NCBI GenBank assembly: GCA_016124195.1 | Contig: WGOE01000002.1 | Coordinates: 372,001-436,000, forward strand | Source: a bacterium | GTDB taxonomy: Bacteria > Pseudomonadota > Alphaproteobacteria > Rhodobacterales > Rhodobacteraceae | DNA length: 64,000 nucleotides | Direction of reading: 5' to 3' | Notes under the pieces: model-generated | What the model saw: the letters and a program-made list of their open reading frames with translations, nothing else | Told to the model about the DNA's origin: nothing | Databases searched by the model: none | In this document: positions 46,234 to 55,143 of the stretch, piece by piece | Numbering within the stretch: the first letter of the stretch is position 1 | Layout of the letters: each line of letters opens with the position of its first letter | Made by a program: the position numbers and the translations under genes

Positions 46234-47358
46234 ATGCGCCTTTCCCCCAAGACCCTGTCGCGGCGCCACTTCCTGAACGGGGCGGCGGCCCTGTCGGGCG
46301 TGGCGCTGACCTCTAGCCTGCCCATGATGGCGCGGGCCGCGGCCCCCCTGACTGTTGGCTTCATCTATGTCGGCGCCAAGGACGACTTCGGCTACAACCA
46401 GTCCCACGCCGAAGGCGCCGCCGCCGTCAAGGCGATGGAGGGCGTGACCGTCGTCGAAGAGGAGAACGTCCCCGAAACCATCGACGTGCAAAAGACGATG
46501 GAGTCGATGATCAACCTCGATGGCGCGGCGCTGCTCTTTCCGACCTCGTTCGGTTATTTCGACCCGCATGTGCTGGCCGTCGCGCCGAAATACCCCGATG
46601 TTCGCTTCGAACATGCCGCAGGCCTCTGGCATGAAGGGCTGCCCACCAATGTCGGCAGCTACTTCGGCTATATCGGCATGGGCCAGTATCTGAACGGCAT
46701 CGTGGCCGGACACATGACCAAGTCGAAGAAGATCGGCTTCGTCGCGGCCAAGCCGATCCCGCAGGTTCTGTTGAACATCAACTCGTTCCTTCTGGGGGCG
46801 CGGGCGGTGGACCCGACCATCACGTGCCAGGTGATCTTCACCGGCGAATGGTCCCTGGCGGTCAAGGAGGCAGAGGCGACCAATGCCCTTTGCGATGCGG
46901 GCTGCGATGTGATCACCTGCCACGTCGATGGCCCCAAGGTCACGATCCAGACCGCCGCCGGCCGCGGCGCCTATGTCTGCGGCTATCACGCCAACCAGTC
47001 GGCGCTCGCCCCCGACAAATACCTCACCGGGGCCGAATGGAACTGGGCCGGCGTCTATACCGGCATGGTCAAGAAGGTTCTGGCTGGCGAGACCCTGCCC
47101 AACTTCATGCGCGGCGGGCTGACCGATGGCTATATCAAGATGTCGCCGCTTGGCCCCGCCGTCACCCCCGAGGCCAAGGCGCAGTTCGACGCGACCATGG
47201 CCGAAATCATGAAGGGCGGCTACGCCGTCATCAAGGGCCCGCTCAAGGACAACAAGGGCAATGTGATCCTCAAGGACGGCGAAAAGCAGGTCGAGACGGA
47301 TATCAAGTTGGAAAGCATGGATTACCTCGTCGAGGGCGTCCTTGGCGCGACATCCTAG
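46234..47358 (+). CDS. BMP-family ABC transporter substrate-binding protein, Tat-exported
   Basis: A 374-residue BMP/Med-type binding protein. The N-terminus has a twin-arginine signal (SRRHFLNG, Arg10-Arg11, hydrophobic core, cleavage near ARA at 34-36). The mature protein has the BMP pattern with GFIYVGAKDDFGYNQSHAEG. BMP proteins usually bind nucleosides or similar. Here the neighbours (biuret and allophanate hydrolases) suggest a urea-oligomer ligand, which is an inference. First gene of the LysR-controlled operon. Confidence 0.9.
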   Translation: MRLSPKTLSRRHFLNGAAALSGVALTSSLPMMARAAAPLTVGFIYVGAKDDFGYNQSHAEGAAAVKAMEGVTVVEEENVPETIDVQKTMESMINLDGAALLFPTSFGYFDPHVLAVAPKYPDVRFEHAAGLWHEGLPTNVGSYFGYIGMGQYLNGIVAGHMTKSKKIGFVAAKPIPQVLLNINSFLLGARAVDPTITCQVIFTGEWSLAVKEAEATNALCDAGCDVITCHVDGPKVTIQTAAGRGAYVCGYHANQSALAPDKYLTGAEWNWAGVYTGMVKKVLAGETLPNFMRGGLTDGYIKMSPLGPAVTPEAKAQFDATMAEIMKGGYAVIKGPLKDNKGNVILKDGEKQVETDIKLESMDYLVEGVLGATS

Positions 47359-47367
47359 GGGGCGGTC

Positions 47368-48459
47368 ATGGCAGATCAGACGATGATCGGCAGTACGGGG
47401 GCCACCTGGCTGCCCGCGCTGGCCCGCAGGTCCGAGGCTGTGGTGATCCCCCTTGCGGCGCTGGTTCTGGGGTTGGGCCTCTTCGGGCTGTTCCTGCTGA
47501 CCCAGGGCAAGTCGCCGGTCGATTTCATGGCGATCGTCTGGAAGGGCGCCTATGGTTCGGCCTTTTCCTTGCAGAACACCCTGTCGCGGGCGGCGCCCCT
47601 GCTGCTGGCGGCGCTCTGCGTGGCCCTGCCGGCGCGGTTGGGCCTCGTGGTGATCGGGGGCGAGGGCGCCATCGTGCTGGGCGGTGTGGCGACGGGCGCG
47701 CTTGGTCCGCATCTGGCTGCGGTGCCGCCCATCGTTGCACTTCCCCTGCTGGGGCTGATTGCAATGGCGGTGGGCGGCCTCTGGATCGGGGCGGCCGGCG
47801 CCTTGCGGTTCTACCGCGGCGTGAACGAGACGATCTCCTCGCTCTTGCTCGCCTATATCGCCATCGCCCTGATGAACCATCTGGTCGAAGGCCCGTTCCG
47901 CGACCCTGCCAGCCTCAACAAACCCTCGACCCTGCCGCTGGTCGACGCGCTGCGCGTGGGCAACCTGCCGGGGATGGAGGTGCATTGGGGCCTGGCCTTC
48001 GGCCTTCTGGCCTGCGTGGCAAGCTGGGTGCTGATCGACAAGACGACCTGGGGCTTTGCCGCGCGCATCGTCGGCGGCAATGTCCGCGCGGCACAGGTGC
48101 AGGGGCTGCCAGTCGGGCGGCTGATCCTGGGGTTCACCGCGCTGGCCGGAGGCTTCGCCGGGCTGGCCGGATTTTTCGAGGTGACGGCGGTCTTCGGGTC
48201 GGCCAATGCCTCGCTGGCTTCGGGCTATGGCTATACCGGCATCCTGATCGCCTTTCTGGCCCGGCATAACCCTTTGGCGATCATCCCGGTGGCGCTGCTG
48301 CTGGCAGGGTTCGATGCGGCCTCCGGGCTGATCCAGCGCCGGATGGACCTGCCCGATGCCACGATCCTGGTGCTGCAGGGCTTTGTCTTCCTCGTGATCC
48401 TGATTTCCGACACGGCTTACGGCCGCCTCAAGCTCTTTCACCCCGAAAGGTGGGCGTGA
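47368..48459 (+). CDS. ABC transporter permease, BMP/nucleoside type (YufP family)
   Basis: 363 residues with about eight to ten hydrophobic segments and the branched-chain/ribose-like permease core (RVVVIGGEGAIVLGG pattern: LGLVVIGGEGAIVLGGV). It follows the binding protein after nine bases and overlaps the second permease by one base (TGATG). With that partner it forms the membrane channel of the importer. Confidence 0.9.
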   Translation: MADQTMIGSTGATWLPALARRSEAVVIPLAALVLGLGLFGLFLLTQGKSPVDFMAIVWKGAYGSAFSLQNTLSRAAPLLLAALCVALPARLGLVVIGGEGAIVLGGVATGALGPHLAAVPPIVALPLLGLIAMAVGGLWIGAAGALRFYRGVNETISSLLLAYIAIALMNHLVEGPFRDPASLNKPSTLPLVDALRVGNLPGMEVHWGLAFGLLACVASWVLIDKTTWGFAARIVGGNVRAAQVQGLPVGRLILGFTALAGGFAGLAGFFEVTAVFGSANASLASGYGYTGILIAFLARHNPLAIIPVALLLAGFDAASGLIQRRMDLPDATILVLQGFVFLVILISDTAYGRLKLFHPERWA

Positions 48460-49382
48460 TGGAGCATGACATCGGCCTCTGGGGCATCCCGATCGCCATT
48501 CTGGGCGGCGCCATCCGGGTTTCGACCCCTTTCCTGTTCGTAAGCCTCGGCGAGGTTTTGACCGAACGCGCCGGCCGCATCAATCTGGGGCTCGAGGGGA
48601 CTTTGGTCTTTGGCGCCATGTCGGGCTATGCCACCGCCGTCCTGACCGGATCGGCCTGGGCCGGGGTCGCGGTGGCGGCGCTGGCGGGGGCGGTGTTCGG
48701 GCTGGTCCACGGCATCCTCTGTTCGCTGCCCAAGGTGAACGACATCGCCATCGGCATCGCGATGATGCTGTTTGGCACCGGGATCGCCTTCTACTTCGGC
48801 AAGCCCTATATCCAGCCGGTCGCACCGCATCTGCCGGCGATCCCCCTGGGCTTCTGGTCAGACCTGCCGCAGCTGCAGGCGGCCCTGCAGGTCAATGTGC
48901 TGTTCGTGGCGGGATTGGGCCTCGCACTCGGCATGGCGTGGATGTTGCGCGCGACGCGGATCGGGCTGACCCTGCGCGTGGTAGGCGACAGCACCGATGC
49001 CGCCCGCGCCATGGGACTGCGGCCCAATGTCATCCGCACCCTGGCCACGGCGGCCGGCGGGGCCTTTGCCGGGATTGGTGGCGCCTTTCTGTCGCTGTAC
49101 TACCCGGGCAGCTGGAACGAGGGCCTGTCCTCGGGTCAGGGCCTGATGGCCGTGGCGCTGGTGATCTTTGCCCGCTGGAACCCCATCGCCTGCTTTGGTG
49201 CGGCCTTGCTGTTCGGCGGGGCAGGGGCGCTGGGCCCGGCCCTGCAATCGGTGGGCATCAGCAGCGGCTATTACCTCTTTTATGCGGCACCTTACGTGCT
49301 GACCCTGGGCGTGCTGATCGCCACATCCTCGCCCAACCGCGCCATGGCCGGGGCGCCGGGCGAATTGTCCATCACAAAATGA
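48459..49382 (+). CDS. ABC transporter permease, BMP/nucleoside type (YufQ family)
   Basis: 307 residues from ATG 48459, with AAAGG eight bases upstream; GTG codons at 48450 and 48456 are alternatives. The segment [12 protein letters not shown] is the diagnostic block of the second permease in BMP-type importers. It ends seven bases before the biuret hydrolase gene, tying transporter and enzyme together. Confidence 0.9.
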   Translation: MEHDIGLWGIPIAILGGAIRVSTPFLFVSLGEVLTERAGRINLGLEGTLVFGAMSGYATAVLTGSAWAGVAVAALAGAVFGLVHGILCSLPKVNDIAIGIAMMLFGTGIAFYFGKPYIQPVAPHLPAIPLGFWSDLPQLQAALQVNVLFVAGLGLALGMAWMLRATRIGLTLRVVGDSTDAARAMGLRPNVIRTLATAAGGAFAGIGGAFLSLYYPGSWNEGLSSGQGLMAVALVIFARWNPIACFGAALLFGGAGALGPALQSVGISSGYYLFYAAPYVLTLGVLIATSSPNRAMAGAPGELSITK

Positions 49383-49389
49383 GGCCCTG

Positions 49390-50067
49390 ATGACGACTGT
49401 CGCATCGACCCCCTATGCCTGGCCCTGGAACGGCGATCTGCGCCCGGACAACACGGCCCTGATCATCATCGACATGCAGACCGATTTCTGCGGAGCGGGC
49501 GGCTATGTGGACAAGATGGGCTATGACCTCAGCCTGACCCAGGCGCCGATTGGCCCGATCAAGGCCCTGCTGGCGGCGATGCGCGCCAAGGGCTATGCGA
49601 TCCTGCACACCCGCGAAGGCCACCGCCCCGACCTGTCGGACCTGCCGGCCAACAAGCGCTGGCGGTCGCGTCAGATCGGCGCGGGCATTGGCGATCCCGG
49701 CCCCTGCGGCAGGATCCTCGTGCGCGGAGAGCCGGGCTGGGACATCATCCCCGACCTCTACCCGCTGCCCGGCGAGGTGATCATCGACAAGCCCGGCAAA
49801 GGCTCGTTCTGCGCCACCGACCTTGAACTGATCCTGCACACCAGGGGCATCCGCAACCTGATCCTGACCGGCATCACCACAGATGTCTGCGTCTCGACCA
49901 CCATGCGCGAGGCCAATGACCGCGGTTTCGAATGCCTGATCGTCTCGGACTGCTGCGGGGCGACCGACCGCGGCAACCATGAAGCCGCGCTCAAGATGGT
50001 GACCATGCAGGGCGGCGTCTTTGGCGCGGTCACCGACAGCGCCAGCCTGATCGGAGCCCTGCCATGA
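49390..50067 (+). CDS. biuH: Biuret amidohydrolase (isochorismatase-like cysteine hydrolase)
   Basis: A 225-residue cysteine hydrolase closely resembling biuret hydrolase of Rhizobium leguminosarum. The triad is Asp28 (IIDMQTDF), Lys134 (IDKPGKGSF) and Cys167 (GITTDVCV), with Gln207 after it. From memory, the Rhizobium enzyme uses Asp36, Lys142, Cys175 and Gln215, a constant offset of eight, which supports the call. It converts biuret to allophanate and ammonia, the substrate of the hydrolase at 43413. The similar ureidoacrylate hydrolase RutB is less likely as no rut genes are near. Confidence 0.87.
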   Translation: MTTVASTPYAWPWNGDLRPDNTALIIIDMQTDFCGAGGYVDKMGYDLSLTQAPIGPIKALLAAMRAKGYAILHTREGHRPDLSDLPANKRWRSRQIGAGIGDPGPCGRILVRGEPGWDIIPDLYPLPGEVIIDKPGKGSFCATDLELILHTRGIRNLILTGITTDVCVSTTMREANDRGFECLIVSDCCGATDRGNHEAALKMVTMQGGVFGAVTDSASLIGALP

Positions 50068-51593
50068 TCATCGGGGAAGACCCCGTCCTGCCCGGCGCGC
50101 TTGAGGTCGCCACCCTTGGAATGACCATGCGATTTGGCGGTTTTACCGCGCTGGACGACGTCTCGATCCGCGTGGCGCCCGGCAGCTTTCACGCTTTGCT
50201 GGGCGAGAATGGTGCCGGCAAATCCACGCTCGTCAAATGCATGATGGGGTTTTACCACGCGACCTCGGGCCAGATGACGGTGGGCGGCCGCGAGGCGAGG
50301 ATCGCCGATCCGCGCGATGCCCATGCGCTGGGGCTGGGCATGGTCTATCAGCATTTCACCCTTGTCCCTTCGCTGACGGCGGCCGAAAACCTGGTGATCA
50401 GCCGCAGGGACACGCCCGCCGTGATCGACTGGGCGCGCGAAAGCCGCGCCCTGCGGGACTTCATGGCCGCCATGCCGTTCCGGGTGCCCCTGGATCAACC
50501 CATCTCCCGCCTGGCGGCCGGGGAAAAGCAGAAGCTGGAAATCCTCAAGCAGCTTTACCTCGGCCGCCGCTTTCTGATCCTGGACGAGCCGACCTCGGTC
50601 CTGACCCCGGACGAGGCGGACGAGGTGCTGGGCCATGTCCGCGCCCTTTGTGCGGCGGGCGAGATTTCGGTCCTGATGATCACCCACAAGTTCCGCGAGG
50701 TCACAGCCTTTGCCGACGAGGTCTCGGTGCTGCGGCGCGGCCGTCTGGTCGGGCAGGGCCGCGTGGCCGACCTTGGTCATGCCGACATGGCCGCGATGAT
50801 GATCGGCACCTCGGCCGCCCGCACGCCCTTGCCGCGCCAGGGCGCGGCCGGGCCCGAGGTTCTGTCGGTGCGCGGTGTGAAGGCGCGCGACCGCTCTGGC
50901 CTGAAGGAAATCGCCATCGACGCCCTGACGGTCAAGGCCGGCGAGGTCGTGGGCATCGCGGGCATCTCGGGCAATGGCCAGATGGAGTTGATGGAGATCC
51001 TGACCGGCCAGCGCCCCGCGCAGGGAGAGATCCGCGTCGCGGGCCGGCCCTACCACGCGACCCGGACCGAGGCGCAGGCGCTGGCCGTGCGCTATCTGCC
51101 CGAAGAACCCCTGCGCAACGCCTGCGCCGGCAGGATGAGCGTGGCCGAAAACATCGCCTTCCGCAGCTTTGACCGAAACGGCGCCGCGTCACGCTTCTGG
51201 CTTGCGGGCGGGCAGATGCGGGCGCGGGCGGCGCAACTGGTCGACGCCTTCAAGGTCAAGACCGCCTCGCTCGATGCGCCGATCGCCGCGCTGTCGGGCG
51301 GCAATGTGCAGCGCGCGGTTCTGGCGCGGGAACTGACGGGCGAGGTGCGGCTTCTGGTGATCTCGAACCCGTGCTTTGGGCTCGATTTCTCGGCCGTGGC
51401 GGAAATTCGCGCCCGGATCATGGCGGCGCGCAACGCGGGCACGGCGGTCTTGCTGATGAGCGAGGATCTGGACGAGGTGATGGAACTGTCAGACCGCATC
51501 CTGGTGATGTCCGAAGGGCGGATCGCCTTTGAAACCCCGGCCGCGACCGCCGATCTTGCCACCATCGGCCATCACATGGGCGGGCACGCCTGA
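50064..51593 (+). CDS. ABC transporter ATP-binding protein, two ATPase domains (BMP importer)
   Basis: 509 residues with two ABC domains as in nucleoside/ribose importers. The first has Walker A GENGAGKS at 47-54 and Walker [11 protein letters not shown]. The second half has a degenerate P-loop ([14 protein letters not shown]) and signature LSGGNVQR, the usual pattern in this family. It overlaps the biuret hydrolase by four bases and the second cysteine hydrolase by one base, so importer and enzymes are interleaved in one transcript. Confidence 0.93.
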   Translation: MIIGEDPVLPGALEVATLGMTMRFGGFTALDDVSIRVAPGSFHALLGENGAGKSTLVKCMMGFYHATSGQMTVGGREARIADPRDAHALGLGMVYQHFTLVPSLTAAENLVISRRDTPAVIDWARESRALRDFMAAMPFRVPLDQPISRLAAGEKQKLEILKQLYLGRRFLILDEPTSVLTPDEADEVLGHVRALCAAGEISVLMITHKFREVTAFADEVSVLRRGRLVGQGRVADLGHADMAAMMIGTSAARTPLPRQGAAGPEVLSVRGVKARDRSGLKEIAIDALTVKAGEVVGIAGISGNGQMELMEILTGQRPAQGEIRVAGRPYHATRTEAQALAVRYLPEEPLRNACAGRMSVAENIAFRSFDRNGAASRFWLAGGQMRARAAQLVDAFKVKTASLDAPIAALSGGNVQRAVLARELTGEVRLLVISNPCFGLDFSAVAEIRARIMAARNAGTAVLLMSEDLDEVMELSDRILVMSEGRIAFETPAATADLATIGHHMGGHA

Positions 51594-52261
51594 TGGCCCG
51601 GATCGCGGATGCCTTGCCCTTCGCCTTTGACTTCGATCCCGCCCGGACGGCGCTGATCGTCATCGACATGCAGCGCGACTTCATGGAGCCGGGCGGCTTT
51701 GGCGCAAGCCTTGGCAATAATGTGAGCCTGTTGCGCGCCATCATCCCGGCCACGGCGGCGCTGATCGCCGGTTGCCGGGCTGCGGGCGTGCCCATCATCC
51801 ACACCCGCGAATGTCATCTGCCTGACCTGTCCGACTGCCCGCCGGCCAAGCGTCTGCGCGGCGCGCCCGCCCTGCGCATCGGAGATGCCGGGCCGATGGG
51901 CCGCATCCTCATTGCGGGCGAGCCGGGGGCCGAGATCATTCCCGAAGTCTTTCCCCTGCCGGGTGAGACGGTGATCGACAAGCCGGGCAAGGGCGCCTTT
52001 CATGCCACCGGCCTGTCCAGTCTGCTGGCGGGCCTTGGCGTCGAAACCCTGCTTTTCGCCGGCGTCACCACCGAGGTCTGCGTGCAGACCACCATGCGCG
52101 AGGCCAATGACCGCGGCTTTGACTGCCTTCTGGTCGAGGATGCCACCGAAAGCTATTTTCCTGCCTTCAAGGCTGCGACGCTGCAGATGATCCGCGCACA
52201 GGGGGCCATCGTCGGCTGGACCGCCCCCGCCGCCGCGGTCGTGGAGGCGCTTGGTGTCTGA
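51593..52261 (+). CDS. Second isochorismatase-like cysteine hydrolase, possible triuret or related urea-oligomer hydrolase
   Basis: 222 residues, a paralogue of the biuret hydrolase at 49390. It keeps Asp25 (VIDMQRDF), Lys130 (IDKPGKGAF), Cys163 (GVTTEVCV) and Gln203, and the MREANDRGF stretch, but differs around the substrate loop: [14 protein letters not shown] for [14 protein letters not shown]. Triuret hydrolase (TrtA) belongs to this family and makes carboxybiuret, which decays to biuret, so a pathway role before BiuH is plausible. Its exact substrate is not shown by the sequence; other amides or a second biuret hydrolase are possible. Confidence 0.78.
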   Translation: MARIADALPFAFDFDPARTALIVIDMQRDFMEPGGFGASLGNNVSLLRAIIPATAALIAGCRAAGVPIIHTRECHLPDLSDCPPAKRLRGAPALRIGDAGPMGRILIAGEPGAEIIPEVFPLPGETVIDKPGKGAFHATGLSSLLAGLGVETLLFAGVTTEVCVQTTMREANDRGFDCLLVEDATESYFPAFKAATLQMIRAQGAIVGWTAPAAAVVEALGV

Positions 52262-52595
52262 ACCCTTCTCCCTTGCCGCGTTCCTTCCCGATGCCTGGCG
52301 CAAGGCGGCCTATGAACCCTTCCGGGACGGCGTCGAAATCAGCCCGATCGTGACCGGCGAACCTGCCGTGGCGCTGTTGCGCTATGCCCCCGGCGCGGGC
52401 GTGCCCCGGCACCGACACCGCGGGCTCGAGACGATCCTCGTCCTGGAAGGCACCCAAAGCGACGAGCGCGGCACCTATGGCCCGGGCGCACTCGTCTTCA
52501 ACCCGGAAGGCAGCGTGCACAGCGTCTGGTCCGACACCGGCTGCGTCGTGCTGATCCAATGGGCCCGCAGCGTCGAGTTCGTCACGGCGGGCTAG
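52254..52595 (+). CDS. Cupin-domain protein
   Basis: 113 residues if GTG 52254 is the start (GGAGG six bases upstream; TTG 52251 is the alternative). It is a small ChrR/RmlC-type cupin with metal-site candidates PRHRHRGLE and later HSVWSD. It overlaps the end of the second cysteine hydrolase and closes the operon. Function is unknown; such cupins can be metal-binding hydrolases/dioxygenases or sensors. Confidence 0.82.
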   Translation: MSEPFSLAAFLPDAWRKAAYEPFRDGVEISPIVTGEPAVALLRYAPGAGVPRHRHRGLETILVLEGTQSDERGTYGPGALVFNPEGSVHSVWSDTGCVVLIQWARSVEFVTAG

Positions 52596-52747
52596 GGCCC
52601 GGCCTGCGGCCCTTCTTCGGGTCTTTCGCGGCCGGGCAGGGCGCCCGAAGGCCGTGCGCCCGTCTCTGGGCCGAAAGTTTGAAACGTTCGGCCCGAGCCG
52701 ATGCGGAAAGACTTGCGGAAGGCGCGCTTTGCGGGTCATCTCAGGCC

Positions 52748-53899
52748 ATGGCGCAGGATATGGCCGAACCGATTGCCGAGACCGTGGCCGAGGCCCCTGC
52801 TGCCCCGGAAACGTCGCCCATGGCGCGCGATCTGACCGCGATCCGCCGCACGCTCGGCCTGATCCTGCTGGTCCTTCTGACCATGGGCTTTTACTTCGCC
52901 AAGGAGGTCATCCTGCCCCTGCTGATGGGCACGCTGCTGGCGCTGACGCTCAGCCCGCTGGTGCGCAACCTGCAACGCTTCGGGCTGGCGCCGGTCGTCA
53001 CGGCATCTGCGATGATCATCCTCTTGACAGTGGCGGTCGGCGGGTCGGCACTGATTGTCAGCGGTCCCGTCTCGACCTGGGTGGCCGAGGCGCCGCAGCT
53101 GGGCGCGGAACTGAAGGTCAAGCTCAAATCCTTTGCCTCTTCGGTGGCGGTGGTCAAGAAGGCCACCGATCAGGTCGAACAGGCAACGACGGGCAGCGCC
53201 GACCCGGCGGTGCAGAAAGTTTCCGTGCAGACGCCGGGCCTCTTGAGCCTGGCGGTCAGCAATGCCTTTTCCGTCCTTGCCACGGTGCTGGTGGCGCTGG
53301 TGCTGGCGCTGTTCCTGCTTGCCTCGGGCGATATGTTCTATGTCAAGCTGATCGACGCCTTCCCCCGCTTTGGCGACAAGAAGCGCGCCTTGCGCATCGT
53401 CTATGGCATCGAGCGCAGCGTGTCGCGCTATCTGTTCCTGGTCACGATGATCAATGCCGCGCTGGGCGTCGTGATCGGCACCGGCCTGTGGATGGTCGGG
53501 ATGCCCAAGCCCATGGTCTGGGCGCTGGTGGCGTTTCTGGTCAACTACCTGCCCTACATCGGCCCGCTGTTCGGCGCGGGGCTGGCCACCGCGGTGGCCG
53601 TGGTCAGCTTTGACCATCTGGGGCAGGCGGCCCTTGCCCCGGCGGTCTATCTGGCCGCCACCACGGTCGAAGGCCAGTTCATCACGCCCGTCGTGCTGGG
53701 TCGTCAGCTAGAGCTGAACACCGTCTCGGTCTTTGTCACGGTGGTGTTCTGGGGCTGGCTCTGGGGCATCGCGGGCGGGTTGATGGCGGTGCCTTTCCTC
53801 GTCTGCGTCAAGGTGATCTGCGACAATGTGGACTCGCTCAATACCTTCGGCAATTTCCTTGGTGCCGCCGCCCAACCCACGCCGCGCCCGGAAAGCTGA
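52748..53899 (+). CDS. AI-2E family transporter (membrane permease)
   Basis: 383 residues starting at ATG 52748; an in-frame extension upstream to 52559 is not convincing. The protein has an acidic/Pro-rich N-terminus, then seven or eight hydrophobic segments, a cytoplasmic loop (130-190), and the family C-terminal block LVNYLPYIGPLFGA. AI-2E/TqsA-like permeases export or facilitate many small molecules, so ligand is unknown. It is separated from the cupin gene by 152 bases and is probably independent of the biuret operon. Confidence 0.88.
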   Translation: MAQDMAEPIAETVAEAPAAPETSPMARDLTAIRRTLGLILLVLLTMGFYFAKEVILPLLMGTLLALTLSPLVRNLQRFGLAPVVTASAMIILLTVAVGGSALIVSGPVSTWVAEAPQLGAELKVKLKSFASSVAVVKKATDQVEQATTGSADPAVQKVSVQTPGLLSLAVSNAFSVLATVLVALVLALFLLASGDMFYVKLIDAFPRFGDKKRALRIVYGIERSVSRYLFLVTMINAALGVVIGTGLWMVGMPKPMVWALVAFLVNYLPYIGPLFGAGLATAVAVVSFDHLGQAALAPAVYLAATTVEGQFITPVVLGRQLELNTVSVFVTVVFWGWLWGIAGGLMAVPFLVCVKVICDNVDSLNTFGNFLGAAAQPTPRPES

Positions 53900-53904
53900 G
53901 CCCG

Positions 53905-54477
53905 TCAGCGCAGCCGCAGCCCGTCGATGAAGATGTCGAGCAGGCGCAGCACCTGCGCCTCCCAGCCCGGTTCGGGCTGACGGGCATAGCACAGGGCATA
54001 CATCGTGCGCAAAAGATCGTCGGCCGTGATGTCGGGCCGCAGCGCGCCCTCGTCCACAGCCCGCCGCAACAGCGCCTCCACCGCCTGGGTCAGACGGGCG
54101 GAGACTTCGGTATACATCGCCTTGGACTCGTCGGTCAGCACCACCGAAAGCGCGCCCAGAAGCCCGCGCTTGGTGGCGACCAGCGCCACATTGGCATGCA
54201 TCCAGTCCCGGAACGCCTCGACCCCGTCGGGCGCGTCGCGCAAATCGTCGGCCAGACGGATCAGCTGTTCGACCTCGTGGCGGTAAACCGCCTGAAACAG
54301 CGCCTCGCGGGTCGGAAAGTGGCGGTAAAGCGTGCCGATCCCCACTTCGGCATGGCGCGCCACGGCCTCAAGGCTTGAACCCGGGCCGCCTTGCGCCAGA
54401 ACTGTCTTGGCCGCGTCGATCAGACGCTCGCGGTTTCGCAGCCCGTCCGACCGTGGTTTGCGCCGTTCTTCCTGCAC
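53905..54477 (-). CDS. TetR family transcriptional regulator
   Basis: 190 residues: N-terminal HTH (about 15-60, GIGTLYRHFPTREALFQAV), then a helical ligand-binding domain. It is divergent from the molybdenum hydroxylase operon. The 17-bp palindrome at 54500-54516, between the two genes, is its likely binding site, overlapping the operon promoter, so it should repress that operon until a ligand binds. Confidence 0.9.
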   Translation of the reverse strand: MQEERRKPRSDGLRNRERLIDAAKTVLAQGGPGSSLEAVARHAEVGIGTLYRHFPTREALFQAVYRHEVEQLIRLADDLRDAPDGVEAFRDWMHANVALVATKRGLLGALSVVLTDESKAMYTEVSARLTQAVEALLRRAVDEGALRPDITADDLLRTMYALCYARQPEPGWEAQVLRLLDIFIDGLRLR

Positions 54478-54492
54478 CCTTCAACTTCCCTG

Positions 54493-54521
54493 TTGATAAA
54501 CGGAGGCAGCCTCCGTATAAC
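54493..54521 (+). promoter_or_regulatory. Promoter of the molybdenum hydroxylase operon with a TetR operator in its spacer
   Basis: TTGATA (54493-54498), a 17-base spacer, and TATAAC (54516-54521). The spacer contains the perfect palindrome ACGGAGGC-A-GCCTCCGT (54500-54516), 8-bp arms with a 1-base centre. Repressor binding there would block RNA polymerase directly. Confidence 0.75.
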
Positions 54522-54645
54522 CTGTCGCACGGTGGCCGTCGACTCGTGTCTCCGGCTTCCGCATCTGTTGCCCAAACGTCCCGGCAGTGTCGCACGTTCC
54601 GCGCCCTACGTGGACCATTTTCATAACAAAGCCAATGGAGGATGC

Positions 54646-55143
54646 ATGTCCCTCTCCATCAGCCTGACCGTAAACGGCGCTGTCCGTGACGTGACGCTGA
54701 ATGACGCCCGGGTCACCCTGCTGGACCTTCTGCGCGAGCGTCTTGCGCTGCCCGGCACCAAGAAAGGCTGCGATCGCGGCCAATGCGGCGCTTGCACGGT
54801 CTTGATCGACGGGCGGCGCATCAATGCCTGCCTGACGCTGGCCGCCACGCTGGATGGCGCCGAGGTCACCACCATCGAGGGTCTGGCCTGCGGCGACATG
54901 CTGCACCCGGTTCAGGCCGCCTTCATCGACCATGACGGCTTTCAATGCGGCTATTGTACCCCCGGCCAGATCATGAGCGCCGTGGGCCTGATTGCCGAAG
55001 GCCGGGCCGGCACCGACCCCGAACGCATCCGCGAGGGGATGAGCGGCAATCTTTGCCGCTGTTCGGCCTATCATGGCATCACCGAGGCCGTGCTGGACGC
55101 CACCACCCGCATCGCGGCCGAAAAGGCGAGGAAATCCGCATGA
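54646..55143 (+). CDS. Molybdenum hydroxylase, 2Fe-2S subunit (PaoA-like)
   Basis: 165 residues from ATG 54646, GGAGG four bases upstream. It holds two 2Fe-2S clusters: the ferredoxin-type set Cys42, Cys47, Cys50, Cys62 and the helical set Cys101, Cys104, Cys137, Cys139. No Tat signal, unlike E. coli PaoA, so the enzyme should be cytoplasmic. It passes electrons between the Mo site and the FAD subunit. Coupled by ATGA overlap to the FAD subunit gene. Confidence 0.93.
   Translation: MSLSISLTVNGAVRDVTLNDARVTLLDLLRERLALPGTKKGCDRGQCGACTVLIDGRRINACLTLAATLDGAEVTTIEGLACGDMLHPVQAAFIDHDGFQCGYCTPGQIMSAVGLIAEGRAGTDPERIREGMSGNLCRCSAYHGITEAVLDATTRIAAEKARKSA

Noticed and set aside
46183-48441. A 752-codon open frame on the minus strand
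   Set aside because: Antisense to the binding protein and permease of the BMP importer; no motif and no ribosome site.
49390-50067. Ureidoacrylate hydrolase (RutB) or nicotinamidase
   Set aside because: No other rut or NAD-salvage genes nearby, and the residue pattern and N-terminal [14 protein letters not shown] fit biuret hydrolase better.
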